Origin: an uncultured Pelagibacteraceae bacterium
GTDB lineage: Bacteria; Pseudomonadota; Alphaproteobacteria; Pelagibacterales; Pelagibacteraceae
DNA: 64,000 bases
Assembly: GCA_902633185.1 (NCBI GenBank)
Contig: CACPFN010000003.1
Span: forward strand, 50,385 to 114,384
Direction of reading: 5' to 3'
The translations under genes were made by a program, and so were the position numbers. The notes under the pieces were generated by a model that worked only from the letters and a program-made list of their open reading frames with translations, made no database searches and was not told the DNA's origin. Positions within the stretch are counted from its first letter, which is position 1. Each line of letters begins with the position of its first letter. Of this stretch, positions 51,898-60,684 are shown one piece after another.

Positions 51898-52723
51898 TAC
51901 TCTTTTAGAGATTAATAATATTTATTTTATTTTTTTAATGATGGCAGCCGCTGTTCCGGTTGGTTTCTTTGCGGGATTTTTTGGAATTGGTGGGGGTTTG
52001 ATATCTGTACCATTTTTATTTTTTGTGTTTGAAGCATTTAATGTAGATAAAGATTATTTAATGCATTTGTCTGTAGGGACAGCTTTTTCAATAACAATTT
52101 TAACAGCTACAGCTTCAGTATTAACTCATAGAAAGTATAATGCTGTTGATTTTAATATTATAAAAAATTATGGAACATTTGTAATAATAGGAGTTTTCTC
52201 TGGAACATTGATGGCAGCATTGATGAATACTAAAACTTTATTATTCTTTTTTTCTGCCGTTGTTTTCTTTTTTGGAGCTTACTTGTTGTTACAAAGTGAA
52301 AAGAAAAAAAAAATTAAAAAAAAATTTAATATTTTTCCTAGAATAATATTTGGATTTTTGTCAGGATTAATATCTGCTCCTATGGGCATAACAGGAGCTA
52401 TGATGAATGTTCCTATACTAAGATATTTTGGCTATCCAATTAACTTAGCAATAGGAAGTTCTGCAGCGATTGGATTTATAATAGCCTTATTTGGATCAAT
52501 CGGATTTTTTACATCTGGCATGATGTTAAAAGCAGATATACCATTAAGCATAGGGTTTATTAATATACCTGCATTTATAATATTTGTTCCTATAACAACA
52601 TTCATGGCAAGGATCGGAGCAAAAACAGTTCAAGATCTAGATAGAGTTAAAACACAGAGATTATTTGGTGTTTTTCTATATGTTATTGGAACTTTGTTTT
52701 TATATAGATTTTTGGTGACTTAG
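51890..52723 (+). CDS. TauE/SafE family membrane transporter
   Basis: A 277-residue protein with about eight hydrophobic helices. GFFAGFFGIGGGLISVPFLF at the N-terminus and GFLSGLISAPMGITGAMMNVP at the middle are the two family repeats, found in sulfite/sulfoacetate and other organosulfur anion exporters. Substrate unknown. A GC-rich structured element (52723-52758) begins at its stop codon. Confidence 0.88.
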   Translation: MNNTLLEINNIYFIFLMMAAAVPVGFFAGFFGIGGGLISVPFLFFVFEAFNVDKDYLMHLSVGTAFSITILTATASVLTHRKYNAVDFNIIKNYGTFVIIGVFSGTLMAALMNTKTLLFFFSAVVFFFGAYLLLQSEKKKKIKKKFNIFPRIIFGFLSGLISAPMGITGAMMNVPILRYFGYPINLAIGSSAAIGFIIALFGSIGFFTSGMMLKADIPLSIGFINIPAFIIFVPITTFMARIGAKTVQDLDRVKTQRLFGVFLYVIGTLFLYRFLVT

Positions 52724-52758
52724 GAGACGAGGTGGTTTCAGTCTCCCTCCGCCACCTC
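52723..52758 (+). other. GC-rich structured element with two overlapping helices (possible pseudoknot)
   Basis: In 36 nt, 23 are G or C, far above the surroundings. GGAGAC (52723-52728) pairs with GTCTCC (52741-52746), and GAGGTGG (52729-52735) pairs exactly with CCACCTC (52752-52758). The helices interleave as in an H-type pseudoknot or a two-state switch. It lies at the tauE stop, between convergent genes. No T run follows on either strand. Function unknown. Confidence 0.6.
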
Positions 52759-52811
52759 AATTACATATTAATCGATTCTCTAATTTTTTCTTAACTCTTT
52801 ATAGTTGAATT

Positions 52812-54266
52812 TTAAATTTTTTGATCGTAATCCCCAACCTTACCAGTTTGTTGAAGCAGATTATCAATAAAGTCAAAAATCTTCTTTTTTCTGTCTTCAG
52901 AGGTTGGACTTTCAGTAACTACAACTAAAGAGGGTTTATTAGAAGATGCTCTAATTAATCCCCAAGATCCATCATCAAAAGAAAATCTTACTCCATTAAC
53001 AGTTAATATTTCCTTAATTTCTTGATCATCTACTTTAGTTTTATTTTCTTTATTATTTGTGATTTCTTTAACTAAATTCTTAACTACATCATATTTTTCA
53101 CTATCTTTACAATAAGGAGCCATAGTCGGGCTTTGATAAGTTGTTGGTAATTCACCAAGTATTTCACTCATTTTTTTGTTATTTTTATCGAGCAACTTAC
53201 AGACCTGTATTGCTGAATTAATTCCATCATCATAGCCATATCCCAAAGGTTTATTAAAAAAGAAATGACCACTTTTTTCAAATCCTGCTAAAGCGTTATC
53301 GGTATTTACTTTTCTTTTGATATGAGAATGACCAGTTTTCCAATAAATTGTTTCACATTTATTCTCATTTAATATTCTGTCATTCGAATAAAGTCCTGTA
53401 GATTTTACATCAACAACAAATTTACTATTTTTATGATCTTTTGAAAGATTTCTAGCTATTAATAGCCCTATTTTATCTGAAAAGATTTCATTACCTTTAT
53501 CATCAATAACCCCAACTCTATCTCCATCTCCATCAAAACCAAATCCAATATCAGCATTATTTTCTTTAACAGCTGATGAAATTGCATGTAACATTTCCAA
53601 ATCTTCAGGATTTGGATTATATTTTGGAAAAGTCCAATCAAGTTCGCAATCAAGTTCAATTACTTCGCAACCAATACCCCTTAAAATATCTGGTGCAAAT
53701 ATTCCTGCCGTTCCATTGCCACAAGCAACTACTGCTTTAATTTTTTTATTTAATGGGTTTTTTGTTATTAAATCATTTTTATAAACATTTTGAAAATCAT
53801 CAATTTTTTTTATATTACCCTCTCCATTAATAAATTTTTGATTGAGAGTAATATCTTTTAGTTGTTTCATTTCTTCAGGTGCATGAGTAAGTCCTTTTTT
53901 GATACCCATTTTTACACCTGTCCAACCATTTTCATTATGACTAGCTGTAACCATTGCAATTGCATCTGAATTTAAATTAAATTGTGCGAAGTAAACCATT
54001 GGTGATAACGACAATCCAATATCTTCAATATTACATCCAGTTGAAACCAAACCCTCTTTTAATTTTTCTTTGATATGTTCGCTGTAAGATCTGTAATCTT
54101 GACCAACTACAATTCTAGGATTGTTTTTTTGTGTGTGTTTAATTATTTGAGTTCCGAGACCTTTGCCGAGTTGAACGATTCCATCGTCATCTATGTCTTT
54201 TTCGTATACCCATCGTGCGTCATATTCCCGAAAGCCATAGGGATCAATTTTTCCTGAATTATTCAT
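52812..54266 (-). CDS. Phosphomannomutase/phosphoglucomutase
   Basis: A 484-residue alpha-D-phosphohexomutase interconverting sugar-6- and sugar-1-phosphates for envelope glycans. The phosphoserine loop is VTASHNENGWTG, the metal-binding loop FGFDGDGDRVG, the sugar loop GFEKSGHFFF, and the phosphate-binding loop RASSNKPSLVVVTE near the C-terminus; all four active-site loops are present. Four domains are expected. Product is inferred as Man-1-P and/or Glc-1-P. Divergent from nrdA across a 161-bp gap that holds the nrd control region. Confidence 0.93.
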   Translation of the reverse strand: MNNSGKIDPYGFREYDARWVYEKDIDDDGIVQLGKGLGTQIIKHTQKNNPRIVVGQDYRSYSEHIKEKLKEGLVSTGCNIEDIGLSLSPMVYFAQFNLNSDAIAMVTASHNENGWTGVKMGIKKGLTHAPEEMKQLKDITLNQKFINGEGNIKKIDDFQNVYKNDLITKNPLNKKIKAVVACGNGTAGIFAPDILRGIGCEVIELDCELDWTFPKYNPNPEDLEMLHAISSAVKENNADIGFGFDGDGDRVGVIDDKGNEIFSDKIGLLIARNLSKDHKNSKFVVDVKSTGLYSNDRILNENKCETIYWKTGHSHIKRKVNTDNALAGFEKSGHFFFNKPLGYGYDDGINSAIQVCKLLDKNNKKMSEILGELPTTYQSPTMAPYCKDSEKYDVVKNLVKEITNNKENKTKVDDQEIKEILTVNGVRFSFDDGSWGLIRASSNKPSLVVVTESPTSEDRKKKIFDFIDNLLQQTGKVGDYDQKI

Positions 54267-54340
54267 GTGGATATATGTACATTTTTTTAAAATTTTTATT
54301 GATAAATATTTAATAAGTTCTATAAATGTTCTATTGATTT

Positions 54341-54387
54341 ACAATTTATATAGTATATCAGGTAAATCTACACACTATATCTAGTTA
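54341..54387 (+). promoter_or_regulatory. Two NrdR boxes upstream of nrdAB
   Basis: Box 1 ACAATTTATATAGTAT (54341-54356) and box 2 ACACTATATCTAGTTA (54372-54387) each match 13 of 16 positions of the NrdR consensus acaCwAtATaTwgtgt. Their starts are 31 bp apart, the known three-turn spacing. Box 2 covers the -35 region for a -10 TATAAA at 54405-54410, consistent with repression. Confidence 0.78.
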
Positions 54388-54427
54388 TTTACTAGATTTT
54401 TTAGTATAAAGATTAAAAGGGAGTTTA

Positions 54428-56365
54428 ATGAACAAAATATTGTCTCAGGCGATCAGGAAAGCTGTCTCTGATTATAAACCAGCAGAAAAAATCAGCAATA
54501 ATGACAAAAGACCAGACTTATTTTCACTAAATAACAACACAGAGTTGTTTCAAAATTCTAAAGGAATAACTATTAAAATTGATAGATCAAGAGATAACAA
54601 TTTAACAGATTTTGGAAGAGCAACATTAAGCGACAGATACCTTGGAGAAAATGAGTCATTCCAAGATTTATTTGCAAGAGTTGCGAGTCATTATGCAGAT
54701 GACAACTTGCACGCGCAAAGACTTTATAACTACATAAGTAACTTGTGGTTCATGCCAGCAACACCAGTTTTATCAAATGGTGGGACAAAAAGAGGTTTAC
54801 CAATTTCTTGTTTCTTAAATGAAGCAGGAGATAGTTTAACTGGAATATTAGATCTATGGAGTGAAAATGTTTGGTTAGCAGCTAAAGGCGGAGGTATTGG
54901 AAGTTATTGGGGCAACTTAAGATCTATTGGAGAAAAAATTGGAAGAGTTGGAAAAACTTCAGGAATTATTCCTTTCATTAAAGTTATGGACTCTTTGACA
55001 ATGGCGATCAGTCAAGGTTCTTTAAGAAGAGGATCAGCAGCTTGTTATCTTCCAATTGATCATCCGGAGATAGAAGAATTTATTGAAATGAGAAGACCAA
55101 CAGGTGGTGATCCAAATAGAAGATCATTAAATTTACACCACGGTGTTTTAGTTTCAGATGCATTTATGAGAGCTGTTGAGTTAGACGAACAATGGGCACT
55201 AAAAAGTCCAAAAGATCAATCAGTACAAGCAACTGTCTCTGCAAGAAATTTATGGATTAGATTATTAACTGCTAGAATTGAAACTGGAGAACCTTATATT
55301 GTTTTCATTGATACAGTTAATAGAATGATACCCCAACATCATAAGCTAGCTGGTTTGACTGTTAAGACATCCAACTTATGTAGCGAAATAACTTTACCAA
55401 CAGGAATTGATAAAGAGGGTAGAGATAGAACAGCAGTATGTTGTTTATCATCTTTAAATTTAGAAACTTATGATGAATGGAAGGATGATAAAAACTTTGT
55501 TCCAGACGTAATGAGATTTTTAGATAATGTATTAACGGACTTTACTGAAAAAGCACCCGAGTCATTTAGTGATGCAGTTTATTCAGCATTAAAAGAGAGA
55601 AGTGTTGGCCTAGGTGTTATGGGACTTCATTCATTCTTCCAACAAAAAATGATTCCTTTTGAGTCAGTGATGAGTAAAGTTTGGAATAAAAAAATATTTG
55701 AAAGCATCCAAAAACAAGTTGATCAAGCTTCAAAAGATTTGGCTGATGAAAGAGGTGCATGTCCAGATGCTGCCGATTATGGTATTAATGAAAGATTTTC
55801 AAATAAAACTGCAATAGCTCCTACTGCTTCAATTTCAATTATTTGTGGTGGAACATCTCCAGGTGTAGAGCCAATTGCAGCAAATAGTTATACACATAAA
55901 ACTTTGTCTGGATCATTTAACGTTAGAAATAAATATCTAAGTAAATTATTAGAGAAACATGGTAAAAATGATGATGAAACATGGTCAAGTATAACAACTA
56001 ATCAAGGCTCAGTTTCTCATCTTGATTTTTTAACCCAACAAGAAAAAGACGTATTTAAAACGGCTTTTGAGTTAGACCAGAAATGGATTGTGGAATTAGG
56101 TGCAGATAGAACACCTCATATTTCACAAGCACAATCAATCAATATATTTATACCTGCAGACATTCATAAAAGGGACTTACACCAAATTCATTTCCAAGCT
56201 TGGAAAAAAGGATTGAAGAGTCTTTATTACTGTAGATCTAAATCAATACAAAGAGCGGAAAACGTAAACGATGCAAATTCTACAGATGTAACTGCAAACG
56301 TTTACAAATCTAAAAAACAAGAAAATCAACAACCAGAATATGAGGAGTGTTTATCATGTCAGTAG
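54428..56365 (+). CDS. nrdA: Ribonucleoside-diphosphate reductase, alpha subunit (class Ia-like)
   Basis: Large subunit reducing ribonucleotides to deoxyribonucleotides; 645 residues, clearly shorter than E. coli NrdA (761). Catalytic cysteines and glutamate are seen in GLPISCFL, SNLCSEITLP and CCLSSLNL; the tyrosine pair is in SLYYCRS, and the C-terminal redox cysteines are CLSCQ at the end. The N-terminus has no recognisable ATP-cone, so the overall-activity allosteric site seems absent. Preceded by NrdR boxes and by AAAAGGGAG 4 bp before the ATG. nrdB overlaps its 3' end. Confidence 0.96.
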   Translation: MNKILSQAIRKAVSDYKPAEKISNNDKRPDLFSLNNNTELFQNSKGITIKIDRSRDNNLTDFGRATLSDRYLGENESFQDLFARVASHYADDNLHAQRLYNYISNLWFMPATPVLSNGGTKRGLPISCFLNEAGDSLTGILDLWSENVWLAAKGGGIGSYWGNLRSIGEKIGRVGKTSGIIPFIKVMDSLTMAISQGSLRRGSAACYLPIDHPEIEEFIEMRRPTGGDPNRRSLNLHHGVLVSDAFMRAVELDEQWALKSPKDQSVQATVSARNLWIRLLTARIETGEPYIVFIDTVNRMIPQHHKLAGLTVKTSNLCSEITLPTGIDKEGRDRTAVCCLSSLNLETYDEWKDDKNFVPDVMRFLDNVLTDFTEKAPESFSDAVYSALKERSVGLGVMGLHSFFQQKMIPFESVMSKVWNKKIFESIQKQVDQASKDLADERGACPDAADYGINERFSNKTAIAPTASISIICGGTSPGVEPIAANSYTHKTLSGSFNVRNKYLSKLLEKHGKNDDETWSSITTNQGSVSHLDFLTQQEKDVFKTAFELDQKWIVELGADRTPHISQAQSINIFIPADIHKRDLHQIHFQAWKKGLKSLYYCRSKSIQRAENVNDANSTDVTANVYKSKKQENQQPEYEECLSCQ

Positions 56366-57369
56366 AAAGCCTAAAAGATACAAAACAAAAAATCATAGAA
56401 CCAAAAAAAATGGGTCTATTAGTTGAGAACCCAGTTTATAAACCATTCAGATACCCATGGTGTTATGATGCTTGGTTAACTCAACAAAGAATTCATTGGT
56501 TACCAGAGGAAGTCCCACTTGGTGATGACGTCAGAGATTGGCAAAAAAATCTTTCAGAATCAGAAAAAAATTTATTAACTCAGATCTTTAGATTTTTTAC
56601 TCAAGCAGATGTTGAAGTTAATAACTGTTATTTAAGACATTACACAACTGTATTTAAACCTACAGAAGTTTTAATGATGATGACAGCATTTGCTTCTATG
56701 GAAACAGTCCATGTAGCAGCTTATTCACATTTGTTAGATACTATTGGAATGCCAGAGTCTGAATATTCTGCATTCATGAAGTACAAAGAGATGAAAGATA
56801 AATATGATTACATGCAAAACTTTAATGTAAACTCAAAAGAGGATATCGCAAAAACTGTTGCAGTATTTAGTGCCTTTACAGAAGGTCTTCAGTTATTTGC
56901 AAGTTTTGCAATTTTATTAAACTTTCCAAGACACAATAAACTTAAAGGAATGGGTCAGATAGTTACTTGGTCAGTAAGAGATGAAACTCTTCATTGTAAT
57001 TCTATGATTAGAATTTTTAAAGAGTTCATTAAAGAAAACCCTGAGATTTGGACTCCGAAACTTAAAAAAGAACTTTATGAAGCTTGCAGAACTATAATTG
57101 AACATGAAGATGCATTTATTGATCTGGCTTTTGAAATGGGTCCAATGCAAGGTTTAACTGCTCAAGAAGTAAAAGATTATATAAGGTTCATTGGCAATAG
57201 AAGATTAACTCAGTTAGGTCTTGAGCCAATATATGATGTTCAAAAAAACCCGCTAACATGGTTAGATACAATGTTAAATGCGGTAGAGCATATGAACTTC
57301 TTTGAAGGTAGAGCCACTGAATATTCAAAAGCATCTACACAAGGTAACTGGATAGACGCTTTCTCCTAG
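56356..57369 (+). CDS. nrdB: Ribonucleoside-diphosphate reductase, beta subunit
   Basis: Radical-generating small subunit, 337 residues. Metal ligands and radical tyrosine are readable: QADVEVNNCYLRHY, MTAFASMETVHVAAYSHLLD (with the tyrosine at AAYSH), FTEGLQLFASFAI and VRDETLHCNSMI with EHEDAFIDLAFE. ATG at 56356 is chosen because GAGGAG lies 8 bp upstream; a GTG at 56347 is in frame. Overlaps nrdA by 10 bp. A DUF1289 gene starts 6 bp after the stop. Confidence 0.96.
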   Translation: MSVESLKDTKQKIIEPKKMGLLVENPVYKPFRYPWCYDAWLTQQRIHWLPEEVPLGDDVRDWQKNLSESEKNLLTQIFRFFTQADVEVNNCYLRHYTTVFKPTEVLMMMTAFASMETVHVAAYSHLLDTIGMPESEYSAFMKYKEMKDKYDYMQNFNVNSKEDIAKTVAVFSAFTEGLQLFASFAILLNFPRHNKLKGMGQIVTWSVRDETLHCNSMIRIFKEFIKENPEIWTPKLKKELYEACRTIIEHEDAFIDLAFEMGPMQGLTAQEVKDYIRFIGNRRLTQLGLEPIYDVQKNPLTWLDTMLNAVEHMNFFEGRATEYSKASTQGNWIDAFS

Positions 57370-57375
57370 GATTAA

Positions 57376-57630
57376 GTGATAGTAAGCCCCTGTATAAGTA
57401 TTTGTAAAACTGATCCAGTGTCAGGTCTCTGTTATGGATGTGGCAGATCTGATGAAGAAAAGAAAATCTGGAAAGATCCTGAAACAACTGATGTTTGGAA
57501 GAGCAATAACTTAAAAGAGCTGGAGAATAGACTTTCAGGCTGGCAATTAGAAGGTTTTAAGAAATCATATAAGAATAAGGTCGAAAAGGGTATCTCATTG
57601 TATAAAGAGAAGTTAAAATCAAATATTTAG
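57376..57630 (+). CDS. DUF1289 family protein
   Basis: An 84-residue protein with the compact four-cysteine DUF1289 motif SPCISICKTDPVSGLCYGCGR, i.e. C-x3-C-x8-C-x2-C, likely metal-binding. The C-terminal half is basic and helical. GTG start, 6 bp after nrdB, suggests co-expression. The function of this family is unknown; Fe-S or zinc binding is inference. Confidence 0.88.
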   Translation: MIVSPCISICKTDPVSGLCYGCGRSDEEKKIWKDPETTDVWKSNNLKELENRLSGWQLEGFKKSYKNKVEKGISLYKEKLKSNI

Positions 57631-57674
57631 TTACTTTTATTTAATAATCTTATTTGGGTGTGGTCAAATGATCC

Positions 57675-57704
57675 TTGTATTAGCAATTTCACTTTGATTA
57701 TATA
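57675..57704 (+). promoter_or_regulatory. Candidate promoter of TctCBA system 2
   Basis: TTGTAT (57675-57680), 18-bp spacer, TATATA (57699-57704); Shine-Dalgarno GAGAGG (57719-57724) precedes the ATG at 57731. Confidence 0.4.
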
Positions 57705-57730
57705 AATTTTAACTTTACGAGAGGAAAACA

Positions 57731-58702
57731 ATGAAAAAAACGTTAAATTTGTTACTTAGCGCTATTTTAGTAGTTACATCATTCATTGGTTTGGGAAATG
57801 TTGCCGTTGCTGACGGTCATGGTTTTCCATCTAAACCAATTGAAGTTGTTACTCACGCCGGTCTAGGTGGAGGAACTGATACAACTGCAAGAATGTTGTT
57901 AATTAGAACAAGAAAAAATCTTAAAAATAATGCTTACATCACTCCAAAAAGAGGTGATGCAGGTAACAAGGCAATGGCTTACGTAAAATCGAAGCCTAGA
58001 GATGGTCATACAGTACTAGCTATTACCCCAACACATTTATTTAGAATGGCTAGAGGGCAAGCGGAGCTGACAATTGATGATTTTGTTGGTGTTGCAAGAA
58101 CTACAGTTGACCCAATTGTAATATTTGTAAATGCAAAAAGTCCTTACAAAACAATTGAAGATTTAATTAAAGCTGGTCAAAAAAAACCAATTAAATATGG
58201 TGGTACTAACGTAGGAAGTGTTGATCATATTTCAGGATTAATATTCGCAAGGGAAGCAAAAACAAAAATTGCTTTTGTACCATTCGAAGGTGGTGGAGCG
58301 ATAATGACTAGTTTAGTAGGAAATCAAATCGAAGCTGCTGGATTAAACCTTGATGAAGGAAAAGATCAGTTAGATGCAGGCGAATTGAGAGTACTAGCAG
58401 TAATGGCAGATGAAAGAATGTCTGCATTACCAGATACACCAACTCTAAAAGAAAAAGGTATTAATGCGTCTTTTGCTACAGTTAGAGGCGTTGTTGTGCT
58501 TAAAGGTACACCACAAAAAACTATTGATACTCTTGAAAAAGGATTCCTTAAAGCTATGAAACATCCAGTTTACCAAAACTATTTACAAGGTGCTGGTTTG
58601 GATGCATCAAGTGTTGCAGGTGCTAAAGCTTGGGATGCTGAAATTAAATCTATTTACAAAGAAGCAAGAGCTGCTTTAGTAAGTTTAGGTTTAGCTAAAT
58701 AA
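57731..58702 (+). CDS. tctC: Tripartite tricarboxylate transporter, periplasmic binding protein (TctC family), system 2
   Basis: A 323-residue secreted protein; signal peptide about 1-27 (ending GNVAVAD). The ligand loop EVVTHAGLGGGTDTTARML and PFEGGGAIMTSLVGNQ are BugT/TctC-like. Distinct in sequence from system 1. Ligand is a carboxylate, unassigned. A strong Shine-Dalgarno GAGAGG precedes the start. Followed by a 10-bp perfect stem-loop, TctB and TctA, and prpD, so the operon may import a tricarboxylate linked to the methylcitrate pathway (inference). Confidence 0.92.
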   Translation: MKKTLNLLLSAILVVTSFIGLGNVAVADGHGFPSKPIEVVTHAGLGGGTDTTARMLLIRTRKNLKNNAYITPKRGDAGNKAMAYVKSKPRDGHTVLAITPTHLFRMARGQAELTIDDFVGVARTTVDPIVIFVNAKSPYKTIEDLIKAGQKKPIKYGGTNVGSVDHISGLIFAREAKTKIAFVPFEGGGAIMTSLVGNQIEAAGLNLDEGKDQLDAGELRVLAVMADERMSALPDTPTLKEKGINASFATVRGVVVLKGTPQKTIDTLEKGFLKAMKHPVYQNYLQGAGLDASSVAGAKAWDAEIKSIYKEARAALVSLGLAK

Positions 58703-58714
58703 TTTCAATTACTT

Positions 58715-58738
58715 AATGGGGGTTATACAACCCCCATT
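58715..58738 (+). terminator. Perfect stem-loop between TctC and TctB, system 2
   Basis: AATGGGGGTT (58715-58724) is the exact reverse complement of AACCCCCATT (58729-58738) with an ATAC loop. No long T run follows, so it may stabilise or process the tctC mRNA end rather than end transcription completely. Confidence 0.75.
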
Positions 58739-58747
58739 TAAATCAAA

Positions 58748-59212
58748 ATGATAAAAGATATAAAAATTCTAAGTATTATTATAATTATATCAGTCGCATT
58801 ATTTGCATACACATTCACATTTGATGAAGTTCCTGAAATTTTAGCTCAGGGAATGCAACCTACAATGATGCCAAGATTAATTTTTTCTTTAATAATTTTT
58901 TTATCTATATTTCAGTTAATTCAGAATAAAAATTTAAAGTCTGATAAAAAAGAATTAATTCGAAGAAATGCTTTTGTAACATTTGCTTATACATTATTTA
59001 TAGTTTTAATAGCAGATAAACTTGGATTTTTAATTTCTATATTTTTGTTCACTTTAGTTACACCTATGTTATGGCAAAGGAAAGATTATATAAAAATCTT
59101 TTTTTATTCTTTAACTATATCAGTATTTGTTTTTGTTTTTTTTACACTTGTACTTCAATTAAAATTTCCTCAAGGGATATTAGAGGAATTTATAATTAGG
59201 AATTTTTATTAA
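58748..59212 (+). CDS. tctB: Tripartite tricarboxylate transporter small permease subunit (TctB), system 2
   Basis: A 154-residue protein with four predicted membrane helices (about 7-23, 41-58, 76-94, 113-137), low in conserved motifs as usual for TctB. The paralog at 36021 is only distantly similar. ATG is 9 bp after the stem-loop. Overlaps tctA by 1 bp (TAATG). Confidence 0.82.
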   Translation: MIKDIKILSIIIIISVALFAYTFTFDEVPEILAQGMQPTMMPRLIFSLIIFLSIFQLIQNKNLKSDKKELIRRNAFVTFAYTLFIVLIADKLGFLISIFLFTLVTPMLWQRKDYIKIFFYSLTISVFVFVFFTLVLQLKFPQGILEEFIIRNFY

Positions 59213-60684
59213 TGGAAATTTTATCAAATATCTCTTTAATTTTAAATCCAACAACATTTGGTTTAATACTAGGATCTACAATTGTTGGAGTATTGATAGG
59301 TGCTCTTCCTGGATTAAGTTCAGGAATGGCTATTGCATTGTTATTACCGTTCACAATATATTTAGAACCCAGTCAAGCGATTGCAGCTATGGCTGCATTA
59401 TATTGTGGTGGTACTTTTGGAGGATCAATCACAGCTATATTAATTAATGCACCTGGCGCCCCACCTGCTGCTGCAACAGCTTTTGATGGTTTTCCAATGG
59501 CTCAGAAGGGCCAGGCAGGTAAAGCTTTAGGGATGGCTGCAGTATCCAGTGTAGTTGGTGGAATTATTTCTTTGGCTGTCCTAATTATTTTTGCACCAAC
59601 ACTTGCAAGAATTGCATATAAATTTGGACCTCCTGAATATTTTGCATTGGCAATATTTGGATTATCAATGTTAGCTTCTATAAGCTCAAAGTCTCCAGTT
59701 AAAAATCTTATAGGTGGCTTGATAGGTTTATTTGTTGCAACAATTGGAGTTCATCTTACAACTGGTATTTCAAGATTTACATTTGGGGTTGCTGAACTTT
59801 TTGAAGGGATAAGCTTTGTTCCTGTATTAATTGGTTTATTTGCAATGTCAGAGATATTAGTCCAAGCTTCAAAAAGTGAATTACTTTTAGAAAGAATTAA
59901 GTTTTCAGCAATAAAACTTCCTTCAATTTCAGAATTTAAGAGTTGTGTTAAAACAATTTTAAGATCATCAGGTATAGGAACTTTTATAGGTATTCTTCCG
60001 GCTGAAGGCGGAACAGTTAGCGCAATGATTGGTTATAACGAGGCAAGAAGATGGTCAAAAAATAAAGATAACTTTGGAAAAGGAGAAATAGAAGGTGTTG
60101 CAGCTCCAGAGTCAGCCAATAATGCCGCTACAGGTGGTGCAATGATACCAACTCTTGCTTTAGGTATTCCAGGTTCAGCAACTACAGCAGTAATTCTTGG
60201 AGGATTTCAAATTCATGGATTAAGAGCTGGACCATATTTGTTTGAACAGCAACCTGATCTGCTTTACACAATTTTTTATGGCATGCTTTTAGCAAACTTT
60301 ATCTTTTTAATTTTTGGTTTACTTGGGGCTAAAATATTCTCAAGAATTTCTTTAATACCAAGGGGTTATTTATGGCCATCTGTATTTGTATTTTGTCTTG
60401 TTGGATCTTATGGACTATCCCAGTCTATGGTAGATGTTTACATAATGCTAATTTCAGGTGTTGTTGGATTTTTCTTAAGACGGTCAGGATTTTCTCCAGC
60501 ACCAATAATTATGGGAATTGTATTAGGCGAATTAGTGGAAAATTCATTAGCTCAATCAATCATAATATTTGACCAAAATATATTTATGTTTTTCACTAGG
60601 CCAATTGTACTTGTATTTTTTACATTAACTTTTTTAAGTTTATTTTACAGACCTATTAAAAATCTAATAATGAAAGGAAAATAA
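59212..60684 (+). CDS. tctA: Tripartite tricarboxylate transporter large permease subunit (TctA), system 2
   Basis: A 490-residue permease with about 11-12 helices. The motifs GALPGLSSGMAIALLLPFTI near 30-49, GGTFGGSITAILINAPGAPP, FDGFPMAQKGQAGKALGMAA and GILPAEGGTVSAMIGYNEAR with APESANNAATGGAMIPTLALG are intact; the second repeat has E replacing the usual G of GxLPG[AG]GG. The stop overlaps the prpD ATG by 1 bp, linking transport and metabolism. Confidence 0.94.
   Translation: MEILSNISLILNPTTFGLILGSTIVGVLIGALPGLSSGMAIALLLPFTIYLEPSQAIAAMAALYCGGTFGGSITAILINAPGAPPAAATAFDGFPMAQKGQAGKALGMAAVSSVVGGIISLAVLIIFAPTLARIAYKFGPPEYFALAIFGLSMLASISSKSPVKNLIGGLIGLFVATIGVHLTTGISRFTFGVAELFEGISFVPVLIGLFAMSEILVQASKSELLLERIKFSAIKLPSISEFKSCVKTILRSSGIGTFIGILPAEGGTVSAMIGYNEARRWSKNKDNFGKGEIEGVAAPESANNAATGGAMIPTLALGIPGSATTAVILGGFQIHGLRAGPYLFEQQPDLLYTIFYGMLLANFIFLIFGLLGAKIFSRISLIPRGYLWPSVFVFCLVGSYGLSQSMVDVYIMLISGVVGFFLRRSGFSPAPIIMGIVLGELVENSLAQSIIIFDQNIFMFFTRPIVLVFFTLTFLSLFYRPIKNLIMKGK

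Noticed and set aside
52723..52758. Possible tRNA or tmRNA 3' fragment
   Set aside because: It has a superficially T-arm-like string, but no cloverleaf, no correct T stem and no CCA; kept only as a structured element.
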